This document shows positions 1 through 7,542 of a stretch of 28,038 bases of DNA, one piece after another. The stretch's first letter is position 1, and each line of letters starts with the position of its first letter. The notes beneath the pieces are model-generated. The model made no database searches and had not been told where the DNA came from. It worked only from the letters and a program-made list of their open reading frames with translations. The DNA comes from Actinomycetota bacterium (lineage in GTDB: Bacteria > Actinomycetota > Thermoleophilia > Solirubrobacterales > Solirubrobacteraceae). The DNA is taken from the NCBI GenBank assembly GCA_005788585.1, contig SYBY01000251.1:1-28038 (forward strand), written 5' to 3'. Position numbers and translations under genes: made by a program.

Positions 1-161
1 AGCGGATGCAGCACCCGCTCTTTCAGGGTGCTGTAACGCTGCTTGGGGAGGCGGAACGTCTTCGAGACGTGGCTGATCTCGATGGCGGGCGGGATGCCGG
101 GCTTCCCCGCCGCACGGGCCTCCGCCGCGCTCTCAGTGGCTGCGACGGTCACCGGCGACAC
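1..161 (-). CDS. Polysaccharide-export ABC transporter ATP-binding protein (Wzt/TagH-like), N-terminal part only
   Basis: The minus strand encodes 53 codons from a GTG at 161 and then runs off the left window edge. After a roughly 25-residue Ala-rich lead the protein reads IEISHVSKTFRLP and then QRYSTLKERVLHP. This pair is typical of the first strand and insertion of ATPases that export lipid-linked polysaccharide or teichoic acid (Wzt, TagH, RfbE type); 'YSTLKER' is the family-specific element. Walker A and later motifs lie outside the window. The GTG is the first in-frame start after a TGA that is also the stop codon of the epimerase gene upstream. The gene follows that epimerase on the same strand, with a hairpin in the gap. 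It would power export of the glycan built by the locus; its permease is not visible. Family call is good, substrate unknown. Confidence 0.8.
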   Translation of the reverse strand, partial: MSPVTVAATESAAEARAAGKPGIPPAIEISHVSKTFRLPKQRYSTLKERVLHP

Positions 162-183
162 GATACGTGGTCCTCGTACATCT

Positions 184-200
184 CCGCCCTCAACGGGCGG
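184..200 (-). terminator. Hairpin between the epimerase gene and the ABC ATPase gene
   Basis: A perfect 6-bp inverted repeat (CCGCCC and GGGCGG, 5-base loop) lies 24 bases after the epimerase stop and 22 bases before the ABC start, in minus-strand order. It has no T-tract. It could be a terminator or attenuator, or act on translation of the ABC gene. Function is inferred only from position. Confidence 0.35.
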
Positions 201-224
201 CGGACCGGAAAGATGCGAAAACCG

Positions 225-773
225 TCAGAAGGGGAGTTCGGCGGCGATGTCGCGCAGCAACGGCGCCGTACGGTCACGCTCTGAGACATCGAGCGTGAGG
301 TCGGACGGCCAGGCTATGCCCACGTCGGGGTCGTCGAACCGGAAGCCGCGCTCGACGGCTGGGTCGTAATAGGACGAGCACTTATAGATGACGTCGGCCA
401 CATCGGAGAGCACACAGAAACCGTGAGCGAAGCCGATCGGGATGTAGAGCTGCTTAAGGGTGTCGTCGTCGAGCTGGTGACCCTCCCATCGACCGTACGT
501 CGCCGATTCGCGCCGCAGATCGACGACCACGTCGAGGATCTTCCCGCGGCCGCAACGCACGAGCTTGGCCTGGCCGTCCCCGATCGAGAAGTGCATGCCG
601 CGCACGATGCCCTTGCGCGAACGTGAATGGTTGTCCTGCACCCAGGTCGCCGGGATGCCGGCCGCGGACCAGTCGTTCTCGCGGTAGCTCTCGTGAAAGA
701 AACCGCGGTGGTCGCCGTGGACAGCCGGTTCGACGAGTAGGACGCCATCGAGCGAGGTTGGTCGGACGTGCAT
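225..773 (-). CDS. rfbC: RmlC-type nucleotide-sugar 3,5- or 5-epimerase (dTDP-4-dehydrorhamnose 3,5-epimerase family)
   Basis: This 182-residue cupin enzyme has the usual family length. Visible motifs are HGDHRGFFHES near residue 18, RGMHFS with the catalytic His near residue 60, QAKLVRC, the core IPIGFAHGFCVLSD, and the C-terminal YYDPAVERGFRFDDPD. The family epimerises C3 and/or C5 of 4-keto-6-deoxy sugar nucleotides in the cytosol. No dTDP-glucose genes (rfbA, rfbB, rfbD) are nearby, whereas rfbF, rfbG and rfbH for CDP-sugars start 38 bases away on the other strand. The enzyme could therefore be a CDP-3,6-dideoxy-4-ketohexose 5-epimerase like AscE of the ascarylose pathway rather than a rhamnose enzyme; the sequence alone cannot settle substrate. 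It is divergent from rfbF, with a candidate -10 TAGCCT nine bases before the ATG. Confidence 0.9.
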   Translation of the reverse strand: MHVRPTSLDGVLLVEPAVHGDHRGFFHESYRENDWSAAGIPATWVQDNHSRSRKGIVRGMHFSIGDGQAKLVRCGRGKILDVVVDLRRESATYGRWEGHQLDDDTLKQLYIPIGFAHGFCVLSDVADVIYKCSSYYDPAVERGFRFDDPDVGIAWPSDLTLDVSERDRTAPLLRDIAAELPF

Positions 774-782
774 CGGCAGGGC

Positions 783-788
783 AGGCTA
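783..788 (-). promoter_or_regulatory. Candidate -10 box for the epimerase gene
   Basis: On the minus strand TAGCCT (TANNNT form) ends nine bases before the ATG at 773. The transcript would begin at or just before the start codon. No -35 match is visible. It faces away from the rfbF -10 within the same 37-bp gap. Confidence 0.35.
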
Positions 789-796
789 CTCGGCAA

Positions 797-802
797 TAGG
801 AT
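797..802 (+). promoter_or_regulatory. Candidate -10 box for rfbF (leaderless)
   Basis: TAGGAT ends eight bases before the rfbF ATG at 811. No Shine-Dalgarno sequence lies between (the bases are CCGCCCGC), so a leaderless transcript starting at the ATG is the simplest reading. The TAGGAT hexamer recurs before rfbH. Confidence 0.5.
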
Positions 803-810
803 CCGCCCGC

Positions 811-1590
811 ATGAAGGCGGTCATCCTCGCGGGCGGACGCGGTACTCGGCTGGCCGAGGAGACATCGAGCCGCCCGAAACCGATGGTCCCGATCGGCGGC
901 AAGCCAATCCTCTGGCACATCATGAAACAGCTCTCGTCGCACGGTGTTGACGAGTTCATCATCTGTGTGGGCCATCTCGGCTACGTCATAAAGGAGTGGT
1001 TCGCGAACTACACGCTCCACACCTCGGACGTGACGTTTGACATGCGGACCGGTGAGATGCAGATCCACGCATCGACGACCGAGCCGTGGCGCGTGACACT
1101 TATCGAGACCGGGGAGGAGACCATGACGGGTGGCCGGCTGAAGCGGGTACTGCCGTACGTCGCCGATCAGGACGAGTTCCTGTTCACCTACGGTGATGGC
1201 GTCAGCGACGTCGACGTCGGCGCGCTGCGCGGGTTCCACCGCGACCACGGGAGGAAGGCGACCGTCACGGCGGTGCAGCCAACCGGTCGGTTCGGGGCGG
1301 TCGGCTTGGATCCGGGTGAGACACTCGTTCGCAGCTTCCACGAGAAGCCGCGCGGTGACGGCGCGTGGATCAACGGCGGGTACTTCATCCTCCACCCGTC
1401 GGTCGGCGACTACATCGCCGGAGACGCGACGCCCTGGGAGAACGAGCCACTCGAGAAGCTCGCCCAGGATGGCCAGCTCGCGGCGTACCGACACGAGGGC
1501 TACTGGCAGGCGATGGACACGCTGCGCGACCGGCTGACCCTCGACCGACTCTGGGACGAAGGGAACCCCCCGTGGCGGACCTGGGAGTAG
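811..1590 (+). CDS. rfbF: Glucose-1-phosphate cytidylyltransferase
   Basis: The product has 259 residues, close to the roughly 257 of characterised RfbF/DdhA/AscA enzymes. It makes CDP-glucose from CTP and glucose-1-phosphate, the first step toward CDP-6-deoxy and 3,6-dideoxy sugars. The N-terminal nucleotide-binding motif is LAGGRGTRLAEET (residues 6-18), followed by RPKPMVPIGGKPILWHIM. Other family hallmarks are FLFTYGDGVSDVD, AVQPTGRFGAV, FHEKPRGDGAWINGGYF and GYWQAMDTLRD. The extended TLHTSDVTFDM segment separates it from dTDP-glucose synthases. The start sits directly behind a -10 box with no RBS. The next gene, rfbG, begins inside its 3' end (19-bp overlap), so the two are co-transcribed and probably translationally coupled. 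Confidence 0.95.
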   Translation: MKAVILAGGRGTRLAEETSSRPKPMVPIGGKPILWHIMKQLSSHGVDEFIICVGHLGYVIKEWFANYTLHTSDVTFDMRTGEMQIHASTTEPWRVTLIETGEETMTGGRLKRVLPYVADQDEFLFTYGDGVSDVDVGALRGFHRDHGRKATVTAVQPTGRFGAVGLDPGETLVRSFHEKPRGDGAWINGGYFILHPSVGDYIAGDATPWENEPLEKLAQDGQLAAYRHEGYWQAMDTLRDRLTLDRLWDEGNPPWRTWE

Positions 1591-2648
1591 ACCCGGGCTT
1601 CTGGGCGCAGAGGACCGTCGTTGTCACCGGGCACACCGGGTTCAAGGGCGCGTGGCTCTCGCTGTGGCTAGCAAGCATGGGTGCGCGGGTCATCGGGATC
1701 GCGGATGAGGCGCCCAACGCGCCTGCGCTCTATACGGCGGCGAATGTCGCCGACGATCTCCAGCAGGACCTACGCGTTGACGTGCGCGATCGCAAGCGCC
1801 TCGCCGAGGCGGTCGAAGGGGCCGGTGCGGATGTGGTGCTGCATCTCGCCGCGCAGCCGTACGTCCGCCGGTCTTACGCAGAGCCGGTCGCGACGTACGC
1901 GACGAACGTCATGGGCACGGTGCACGTTCTTGAGGCGGTCCGGCACCTCTCATCCGTGCGCGCCGCCGTCGTCGTGACATCGGACAAGTGCTACGACGAT
2001 CGGGGTGTCGGTCGCCCGTATGTCGAGAGTGACCCGATGGGCGGCCACGACCCGTACTCGAGCTCGAAGGGGGCGGCCGAGCTTGTCACCGACGCGTATC
2101 GCCGCTCGTACTTCCACGAGCCCGGGTCCGCCCGGATCGGCAGCGCGCGGGCCGGCAACGTTATCGGCGGTGGCGACTGGGGCGAGGACCGGCTCGTTCC
2201 GGACATCATGCGTGCCGCGCTCGCCGGCACGCCAATCGAGATCCGTAACCCGGACGCGATCAGGCCCTGGCAGCACGTCCTCGACCCACTCGCCGGCTAT
2301 CTCATGCTTGCCCAGGCGTTGTTCGTCGATGAGCCGGAGACGGACACGGGCTTCAACCTAGGACCAGACCCGGAGGACACCCAGCCGGTCCGGGTCATTG
2401 TTGAGCGGCTCGCTGCACGCTGGCCTGACCAGCTGAGCTGGAGGCTCGATGAGCGGCCTTCGCCGCATGAGGCGCCGTTTCTAACTCTCGACTCCGCGCG
2501 GGCGCGAGAACGGCTCGGTTGGCAGCCGAAGTGGGGGGTCGGCGACGCGCTCGACGCGATCGTCGAGTGGTTCCTCGCCTACCGGGATGGCGGTGACGTC
2601 CGCGCTACGACGCTCGCGCAGATCGGGCGCCACCAGGCGACGCGCTGA
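1572..2648 (+). CDS. rfbG: CDP-glucose 4,6-dehydratase
   Basis: This extended short-chain dehydrogenase (358 residues) converts CDP-glucose to CDP-4-keto-6-deoxyglucose using NAD. The NAD-binding motif is [14 protein letters not shown], the form specific to RfbG/DdhB/AscB. Also visible are [21 protein letters not shown], the catalytic Tyr/Lys in [30 protein letters not shown], and [18 protein letters not shown]. The GTG at 1572 was chosen because it has a purine-rich RBS (GAAGGGA) about six bases upstream, gives [14 protein letters not shown] before the NAD motif, and overlaps rfbF by 19 bp; an earlier in-frame start would lie deep inside rfbF. Its last 44 bases overlap the 3' end of the convergent rfbH gene. 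Confidence 0.93.
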   Translation: MADLGVDPGFWAQRTVVVTGHTGFKGAWLSLWLASMGARVIGIADEAPNAPALYTAANVADDLQQDLRVDVRDRKRLAEAVEGAGADVVLHLAAQPYVRRSYAEPVATYATNVMGTVHVLEAVRHLSSVRAAVVVTSDKCYDDRGVGRPYVESDPMGGHDPYSSSKGAAELVTDAYRRSYFHEPGSARIGSARAGNVIGGGDWGEDRLVPDIMRAALAGTPIEIRNPDAIRPWQHVLDPLAGYLMLAQALFVDEPETDTGFNLGPDPEDTQPVRVIVERLAARWPDQLSWRLDERPSPHEAPFLTLDSARARERLGWQPKWGVGDALDAIVEWFLAYRDGGDVRATTLAQIGRHQATR

Positions 2649-3984
2649 CGTCCACGAGTTCATGTACGACGTCGATGACGTAGTCGATGTGCGCGGCGTG
2701 GAGTCCGGGGAAGACGCCGAGCCAGAAGACGTGGTCGGTCGCGTAGTTGGAGTCGTCGAGCGTCCCGACGACTCGGTGTTCGATCCCGCGGTAAGCGGGC
2801 TGGCGCAGGAGGTTCCCGCCGAACAACAGCCGAGTGTGGACCCTGAGCTCATTGAGCCTGCGCACCAGCGTGTTCCGGTCGATCGGCCCTCCGGGCCGCA
2901 CCGCCAGTGGGAAGCCGAACCACGACGGATCGCCATGCTCGGTCGCCCGCGGCAGAACGAAGACCTCCTCGAGGTCGGCGAGCCCGTCGTATAGTCGCGC
3001 GAAGTTCGCCTTCCGCGCTGCGGTGAACGCGTCGAGCTTGTCGAGTTGCGCCACTCCGACTGCCGCCTGCATGTCGGTGACCTTCAGGTTGTAGCCCAGG
3101 TGCGAATACGTGTACTTGTGGTCGTAGCCCGCGGGCAGGTCGCCGAGCTGCTGCGCGAACCGCTTCCCACACGTGTCCTCCTTGCCCGGCTCGCACCAGC
3201 AGTCGCGGCCCCAGTCGCGGAACGACTCGGCGATGACCTTCAACCGGCCGCTGTTGCACAGCACGGCGCCGCCTTCACCCATCGTCATGTGGTGGGCGGG
3301 GAAGAAGCTCACGGTCGCGAGGTCGCCGAACGAGCCGACCTGGCGGCCGCGGTATGTACTGCCGACCGCGTCGCAGCAGTCCTCGATGAGCCAGAGGTCG
3401 TGCTCGCGGCAGAAGGCTGTGACAGCGTCGAGGTCGAACGGGTTGCCGAGGGTGTGCGCGAGCATGACCGCGCGGGTCCTCGGGCTGAGCGCATCCTCGA
3501 GGTGCGTGACATCGATGTTGTAGGTACCGATGTCGACGTCGAGGAACACAGGCACCACACCATGCTGGATGTAGGGATTCACCGTCGTAGGGAACCCGGT
3601 GGCGACGGTGATGAACTCGTCGCCGGGCTTGACCTGCCGCGCGCCGTTCTGCGGAGACGTCGTCGCGCTGGCCGCGACGAGGTTCGCCGACGACCCGCTG
3701 TTGACGAGCAGCGTGTGGCGCAGGTCGAACACCTCGCGGGCGAAGCGGCGCTCGAACTCGGACGCGAAGCGGCCAGCGGTGAGCCAGAAGTCGAGGGATG
3801 CGTCGACGAGGTGCGTGACCTCGTGATCGTCGAAGACACGGCCGGCGACCGGGACGGGGGTGGTGCCCGGGGTGAAATCGCGGGCGGGGAAGGCGACATC
3901 GTGGTACTCGCGGACGAGGTCCAGGATCTGCGCGCGCAGCGCGCTGGCACGCTCTTTCGCGCCGCTCTCTCGGCCTGACCCCAC
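2605..3984 (-). CDS. rfbH: CDP-4-dehydro-6-deoxyglucose 3-dehydrase (E1, PMP and [2Fe-2S])
   Basis: This 459-residue enzyme of the RfbH/AscC/DdhC family removes the C3 hydroxyl of CDP-4-keto-6-deoxyglucose, working with a reductase partner (E3). The aminotransferase-fold lysine is replaced by His in [13 protein letters not shown] (His231), which makes it a dehydrase rather than an aminotransferase. The iron-sulfur ligands are complete: Cys204, then 57 residues to Cys262, one residue to Cys264, and seven to Cys272, exactly the spacing of the Yersinia enzyme. The start is GTG at 3984, six bases after a TAGGAT -10 box, so a leaderless transcript is likely. It is a single-gene minus-strand unit, convergent with and overlapping rfbG by 44 bp. 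The E3 ferredoxin-type reductase and the final 4-ketoreductase are not in this window. Confidence 0.95.
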   Translation of the reverse strand: MGSGRESGAKERASALRAQILDLVREYHDVAFPARDFTPGTTPVPVAGRVFDDHEVTHLVDASLDFWLTAGRFASEFERRFAREVFDLRHTLLVNSGSSANLVAASATTSPQNGARQVKPGDEFITVATGFPTTVNPYIQHGVVPVFLDVDIGTYNIDVTHLEDALSPRTRAVMLAHTLGNPFDLDAVTAFCREHDLWLIEDCCDAVGSTYRGRQVGSFGDLATVSFFPAHHMTMGEGGAVLCNSGRLKVIAESFRDWGRDCWCEPGKEDTCGKRFAQQLGDLPAGYDHKYTYSHLGYNLKVTDMQAAVGVAQLDKLDAFTAARKANFARLYDGLADLEEVFVLPRATEHGDPSWFGFPLAVRPGGPIDRNTLVRRLNELRVHTRLLFGGNLLRQPAYRGIEHRVVGTLDDSNYATDHVFWLGVFPGLHAAHIDYVIDVVHELVDVSASPGGARSARAS

Positions 3985-3990
3985 GGCACG

Positions 3991-3996
3991 ATCCTA
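3991..3996 (-). promoter_or_regulatory. Candidate -10 box for rfbH (leaderless)
   Basis: On the minus strand TAGGAT ends six bases before the rfbH GTG. The intervening CGTGCC carries no RBS. It lies 13 bases from the opposing -10 box of the glycosyltransferase gene at 4023. Confidence 0.5.
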
Positions 3997-4009
3997 CTGA
4001 GCGCGGGGG

Positions 4010-4015
4010 TAAGGT
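4010..4015 (+). promoter_or_regulatory. Candidate -10 box for the GT2 gene at 4023 (leaderless)
   Basis: TAAGGT (TANNNT form) ends seven bases before the GTG at 4023. The same bases could be misread as a poor RBS, but position and repetition at other unit starts favour a promoter. Confidence 0.4.
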
Positions 4016-4022
4016 CCGGGCC

Positions 4023-6242
4023 GTGTCTGATCCCGCGACCGACGACGTCCTGCGGCTGCGGCTGCGTGTCGAGGAGCTTGAGCACGAGCTCGCGCGCGTG
4101 CGGCGTGAGCAGGCGGCGGCCCGGGCGCAGCTCGACAGCGTGTCGCGCTCGCGGGTTTGGCGGGCCGCCGCGAAGGCGCAGGGGCTGGCCCGGCGGGCCC
4201 GGCCGGACGTCGTGGTTGCCGCGGCCGGGGGGCGGGTGGCGGCCGGCGTTACGCGGATCCCGCTCGCGGGGCTCCTCAGCGAGACAGACGGTGATGCGCG
4301 CTGGACGGACGAGGTCGTGATCGACGATGTCGCACTGCCTGGCCTGCTCGCCGATCCCCCGCTGGAGGTGACGTGGCGCGTGATCCCCCGTGGCAGGCTG
4401 CGACTGCGCGCGTTCGCCGGGATTCGCATCGCGGAGGCGCTCGGGAACGTCGGCGGCGTGCGATTCGTCGCGGTGGTCCTCGACGAACGGGGTCGCGAGG
4501 TGCGGCGGACCGAGCGCCTAGTCGACCCGGCCGGGTTTCCAGAGCAGCGTCGATGGCTGCCACTGAAGCTCGACCTCGGCGGGCTGCCGGCCACCGAGCA
4601 CCGGCTCGCGCTGCGCACCGAGCTGCCTGACGGCGCGTCGCCCGAGTGGGCTTGGGCGGCGTGGGGGGACCCGGTGCTGCTGGCTGGAGCCCCAGATCCG
4701 CGTGGTGCGCTCGCGCGCGCGAGAGCGGTGCTGAGACGGGACGAGGACGTCGTCTTCGGTCCCGCCGTGGGCGCCCATCCGCGCGTGTCCTTCCTCGTCC
4801 CCGTTCACAATCCGGCCCCGGAGCTGCTGGAGCGGACGATCGCCTCGGTCCTCGCGCAGACATCACCGCACTGGCAGCTTTGCCTCTCCGACGACGGCTC
4901 GACCGACCCTGCCGTCCGCGAGATCGTCGAACGGGCCGCGCGGGACACGCGCGTGGTCCTCACTCGTGCCGAGATCGCCGGCGGCATCAGCGCCGCGACG
5001 AACGCCGCGCTCGCGTTGGCGACCGGGGAGTTCGTCGCCCCGCTGGATCACGACGACACACTCGAGCCAGGCGCCCTCGCGGCCGTCGGGGCCCGCTTGG
5101 TCGCGGATCCCTCCCTCGACGTCGTCTACACCGACAACGACAAGGAGCTCCCCGGCGGCGCCCGGTTCGCCGCCTCGCTGAAGCCCGACTGGTCGCCGGA
5201 GTACCTGCGGGCGTGCATGTACACGCTCCACCTCGGCGTCTACCGCAGGGCGCTCATCGAGCAGGTCGGCGGCTTCCGCAGTGCGTACGACGGCGCGCAG
5301 GACTACGACCTCGTTCTGCGGCTCGCCGACGCCGAGGCAAAGGTCGGCCATGTTCCCGAAGTGCTGCACCATTGGGGTGTGCACGCCGCGTCGACTGCGC
5401 AGGACGCCGACGCGAAGCCCGAGGCCTTCGAGCGCGGCGCGGCCGCCGTGCAGGATCACCTGGACCGCACCGGCATCCCGGCACGCGCGGTTCGCCTGCC
5501 GATCCCGGGTCGGTACCGGGTCGTCCACGACCGCGATCCGGACCTCGTCGTGGACCTCGTGGTGCCGGGACCCTCACCTGCGCCGGACGCGCTCGCCTTG
5601 CTCGAGGCTGACCCCCGCGCTCGCGTCACCGTCGTCACGGCGGGCGGCACCACGTGGGGTGAGCTGGCCGCCGCCGGGGTGGCGGCAACGACCGCGCCCG
5701 TGGTCGTGCTGTTCGAAGACAGGTGCGTGCCGGAGGTTGATGACTGGCTCGACGAGCTCGCGGGTCTCGTGCGCGAGCCGGGGATCGGGGCGGCCGGTGC
5801 GCTGGTCGTGGACGCTGACGGCGCGACGGTCCACGCCGGCGTCGTCCTGCCGCGCGGCGTCCCATTGCCGGTCCATCCGGGCGCCGACCCCGACGCTGAG
5901 GATCCACCCCCCGAACTCACGATGGTCACGAACCGCTCCGCCGCCGCCGGCGTGGTCGCGTTCGACCGCGCGGCGCTCCTCGCTGCCGGGGGGGTGGCGC
6001 CGCTCAATCGCCTCGCGCTCGTGGCCACGACGCTGCGTTTAGATACACGGGTCGTCGTGACCCCGCACGCGCGGATGAGGCTCGTCGGCGGCTCCCCGCG
6101 CGGCGCCGTGCTGGACCCCAGTGAACTCGTCGACCTCGCCGCCGGGTGCGGACCGGACCCCTTCTACAATCCGGGGCTGTGGGCCGACCGCGCCGCGCAC
6201 GTCGTGCCCGTTGCGCGCCAGCGCGGAGGGTTCACCGGGTGA
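4023..6242 (+). CDS. Two-domain family 2 glycosyltransferase with N-terminal coiled coil
   Basis: The product has 739 residues. Residues 8-40 form a charged heptad-like coiled coil (LRLRLRVEELEHELARVRRE) followed by SRSRVWRAAAKA, an arrangement common in large actinobacterial GT2 proteins. A roughly 150-residue beta-rich segment follows. The GT-A domain spans about residues 253-470: RVSFLVPVHNPAPELLERTI, the UDP-sugar binding LSDDGSTDP near 289, the metal-binding DHDD near 341, and AYDGAQDYDLVLRLAD. A second GT-A-like segment (about residues 510-720) keeps the fold pattern (VVVLFEDRCVPEVDDW, TNRSAAAGVVAFDRAALLAAGG) but lacks a clear DXD. The protein is probably cytosolic or membrane-associated and adds sugar(s) to the lipid-linked glycan. 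Its stop overlaps the next gene (GTGA). Sugar and acceptor are unknown. Confidence 0.88.
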   Translation: MSDPATDDVLRLRLRVEELEHELARVRREQAAARAQLDSVSRSRVWRAAAKAQGLARRARPDVVVAAAGGRVAAGVTRIPLAGLLSETDGDARWTDEVVIDDVALPGLLADPPLEVTWRVIPRGRLRLRAFAGIRIAEALGNVGGVRFVAVVLDERGREVRRTERLVDPAGFPEQRRWLPLKLDLGGLPATEHRLALRTELPDGASPEWAWAAWGDPVLLAGAPDPRGALARARAVLRRDEDVVFGPAVGAHPRVSFLVPVHNPAPELLERTIASVLAQTSPHWQLCLSDDGSTDPAVREIVERAARDTRVVLTRAEIAGGISAATNAALALATGEFVAPLDHDDTLEPGALAAVGARLVADPSLDVVYTDNDKELPGGARFAASLKPDWSPEYLRACMYTLHLGVYRRALIEQVGGFRSAYDGAQDYDLVLRLADAEAKVGHVPEVLHHWGVHAASTAQDADAKPEAFERGAAAVQDHLDRTGIPARAVRLPIPGRYRVVHDRDPDLVVDLVVPGPSPAPDALALLEADPRARVTVVTAGGTTWGELAAAGVAATTAPVVVLFEDRCVPEVDDWLDELAGLVREPGIGAAGALVVDADGATVHAGVVLPRGVPLPVHPGADPDAEDPPPELTMVTNRSAAAGVVAFDRAALLAAGGVAPLNRLALVATTLRLDTRVVVTPHARMRLVGGSPRGAVLDPSELVDLAAGCGPDPFYNPGLWADRAAHVVPVARQRGGFTG

Positions 6243-7423
6243 GCCGTGAGCCACGGATAGCCGGGGTGAACGTTGTCGGCCCGCTCCGCGCAGAGTCCGG
6301 GGTCGGCGAGGCGGCGCGCGCTGTCGTCGCCGCGCTCGACGCAGCCCGGATCCCGGTGCTTCCCGTCCTCCCGCCGGAGACGTCGGTATCGCGCCAGGGG
6401 GTGCGGTTCGGCGCCGTCGGCGTGGCCGAGGCGGCGTTCCCGGTCACCGTGCTCTGCCTCACCGCGGTGGAGACACCTGGGTTTGCCGGTGCGGCTGGCC
6501 CGTCATTCTTCCGTGGGCGCCACACGATCGGGCTGTGGTGGTGGGAGGTTTCGTCGTTTCCCGAGCCGCTGCACCCGGCGTTCGCTCACGTCGACGAGGT
6601 GTGGGCGGGCTCCACGCACGTCGCGGCGGCGCTCGCGGGCCCGGCGGCCTCGTCCGGCGTGCCGGTAACCCCAGTGCGGATCCCGGTCCGCCGCGCCCGG
6701 ACGCGGCGGATCCGGCGCGCCGAGCTCGGTATGCCCGAGGGCTTCGTCTTCCTCACGGTGTTCGGGTACTACTCGGGCGTGGCGCGGAAGAACCCGCTCG
6801 GCGCGATCGAGGCGTTCCGTCGCGCGTTCGGGCCTGGCGAGGGCGCGTCGCTCGTCGTGAAGTGCATCGACGAGGACGCTCATCCCGAGGAGCACGCCGC
6901 GCTGCTTGCAGCGGCCGCGGAGCATCCGGACGTTTACGTTCTGCCCGGGTACATCAGCCGGGATGCGATGGACGCGCTGGTGCAGCGCAGTGACGCGGTC
7001 GTCTCGCTGCACCGCGCCGAGGGATTCGGATTCACTCCCGCCGAGGCGATGGCGTGCGCCAAACCTGTCATCGCCACCGCCTATTCGGGCAACCTGGACT
7101 ACATGACGGACGACAACTCACTGCTCGTACCGGCTGGACTTGTCCCCATCGGGGCGCATGGTGGGCCCTACCCGCCCGACGGCGAATGGGCCGAGCCGGA
7201 CCTCGATATCGCTGCACGTCATATGCGGCGCATCGTCGCCGAGCCCGAGTTCGGCCGGCGGCTCGGGGAACGCGCCGCGCGCGACCTAGCGGCCCGGTTC
7301 TCGACGGACGCGGCAGGGGGGATCATGCGCGCGACGATGCTCCCTCATGCGGATGCACATCGCTGGGCAAGGGCGCGAGCCCGCGCGTTGGCGCTTCGGC
7401 TGCGACGGCGCAACCTCGGCTGA
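6239..7423 (+). CDS. Family 4 glycosyltransferase
   Basis: The protein has 394 residues with the GT-B fold. The N-terminal half reads GVNVVGPLRAESGVGEAARA and RHTIGLWWWEVSSFP. The C-terminal donor-binding half has FVFLTVFGYYSGVARKNPLGA, SLVVKCID, and the retaining GT4 EX7E motif EGFGFTPAEAMACAKPVIAT (Glu261, Glu269). The GTG at 6239 overlaps the preceding TGA (GTGA), giving tight translational coupling; earlier in-frame starts lie inside the upstream gene. It is clearly related along its length to the middle domain of the protein at 17588-21034 (shared GVNV-G-R-E-G-GEAAR, RHTI-LWWWEV, and 'ARKNP'). GT4 donors are usually GDP-mannose, UDP-GlcNAc or UDP-hexoses; the donor here is not determinable. 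Confidence 0.9.
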   Translation: MSREPRIAGVNVVGPLRAESGVGEAARAVVAALDAARIPVLPVLPPETSVSRQGVRFGAVGVAEAAFPVTVLCLTAVETPGFAGAAGPSFFRGRHTIGLWWWEVSSFPEPLHPAFAHVDEVWAGSTHVAAALAGPAASSGVPVTPVRIPVRRARTRRIRRAELGMPEGFVFLTVFGYYSGVARKNPLGAIEAFRRAFGPGEGASLVVKCIDEDAHPEEHAALLAAAAEHPDVYVLPGYISRDAMDALVQRSDAVVSLHRAEGFGFTPAEAMACAKPVIATAYSGNLDYMTDDNSLLVPAGLVPIGAHGGPYPPDGEWAEPDLDIAARHMRRIVAEPEFGRRLGERAARDLAARFSTDAAGGIMRATMLPHADAHRWARARARALALRLRRRNLG

Positions 7424-7506
7424 CCGGCTGCGTTTCAGTCCGAGCCGCTAACGTTCGCCCACCCGGCGGGCATACGGGTGCGTCCGCATCACCGCCCAGC
7501 CCCACG

Positions 7507-7525
7507 GCGCAACCGCTGGTTGCGC
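7507..7525 (+). promoter_or_regulatory. Perfect 8-bp hairpin just upstream of the GT-C-like membrane protein gene
   Basis: GCGCAACC and GGTTGCGC flank a 3-base loop. The hairpin ends 17 bases before the ATG at 7543, in the only sizeable gap (119 bp) of this plus-strand run. A TAACGT box at 7449-7454 could start transcription upstream of it. It could terminate read-through from the GT4 gene, attenuate the next gene, or act as an operator; there is no T-tract. Confidence 0.45.
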
Positions 7526-7542
7526 GCAGTTCCGCGTTCCCA

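Noticed and set aside
20..70. Frameshift in the N-terminal part of the ABC ATPase
   Set aside because: A first reading suggested an extra base, but recounting the C-run gives one continuous frame reading FRLPKQRYSTLKER.
454..1494. Long open frame on the minus strand opposite rfbC/rfbF
   Set aside because: Arg/Asp/Ala-rich composition with no motif, lying over well-supported genes; typical antisense openness of GC-rich DNA.
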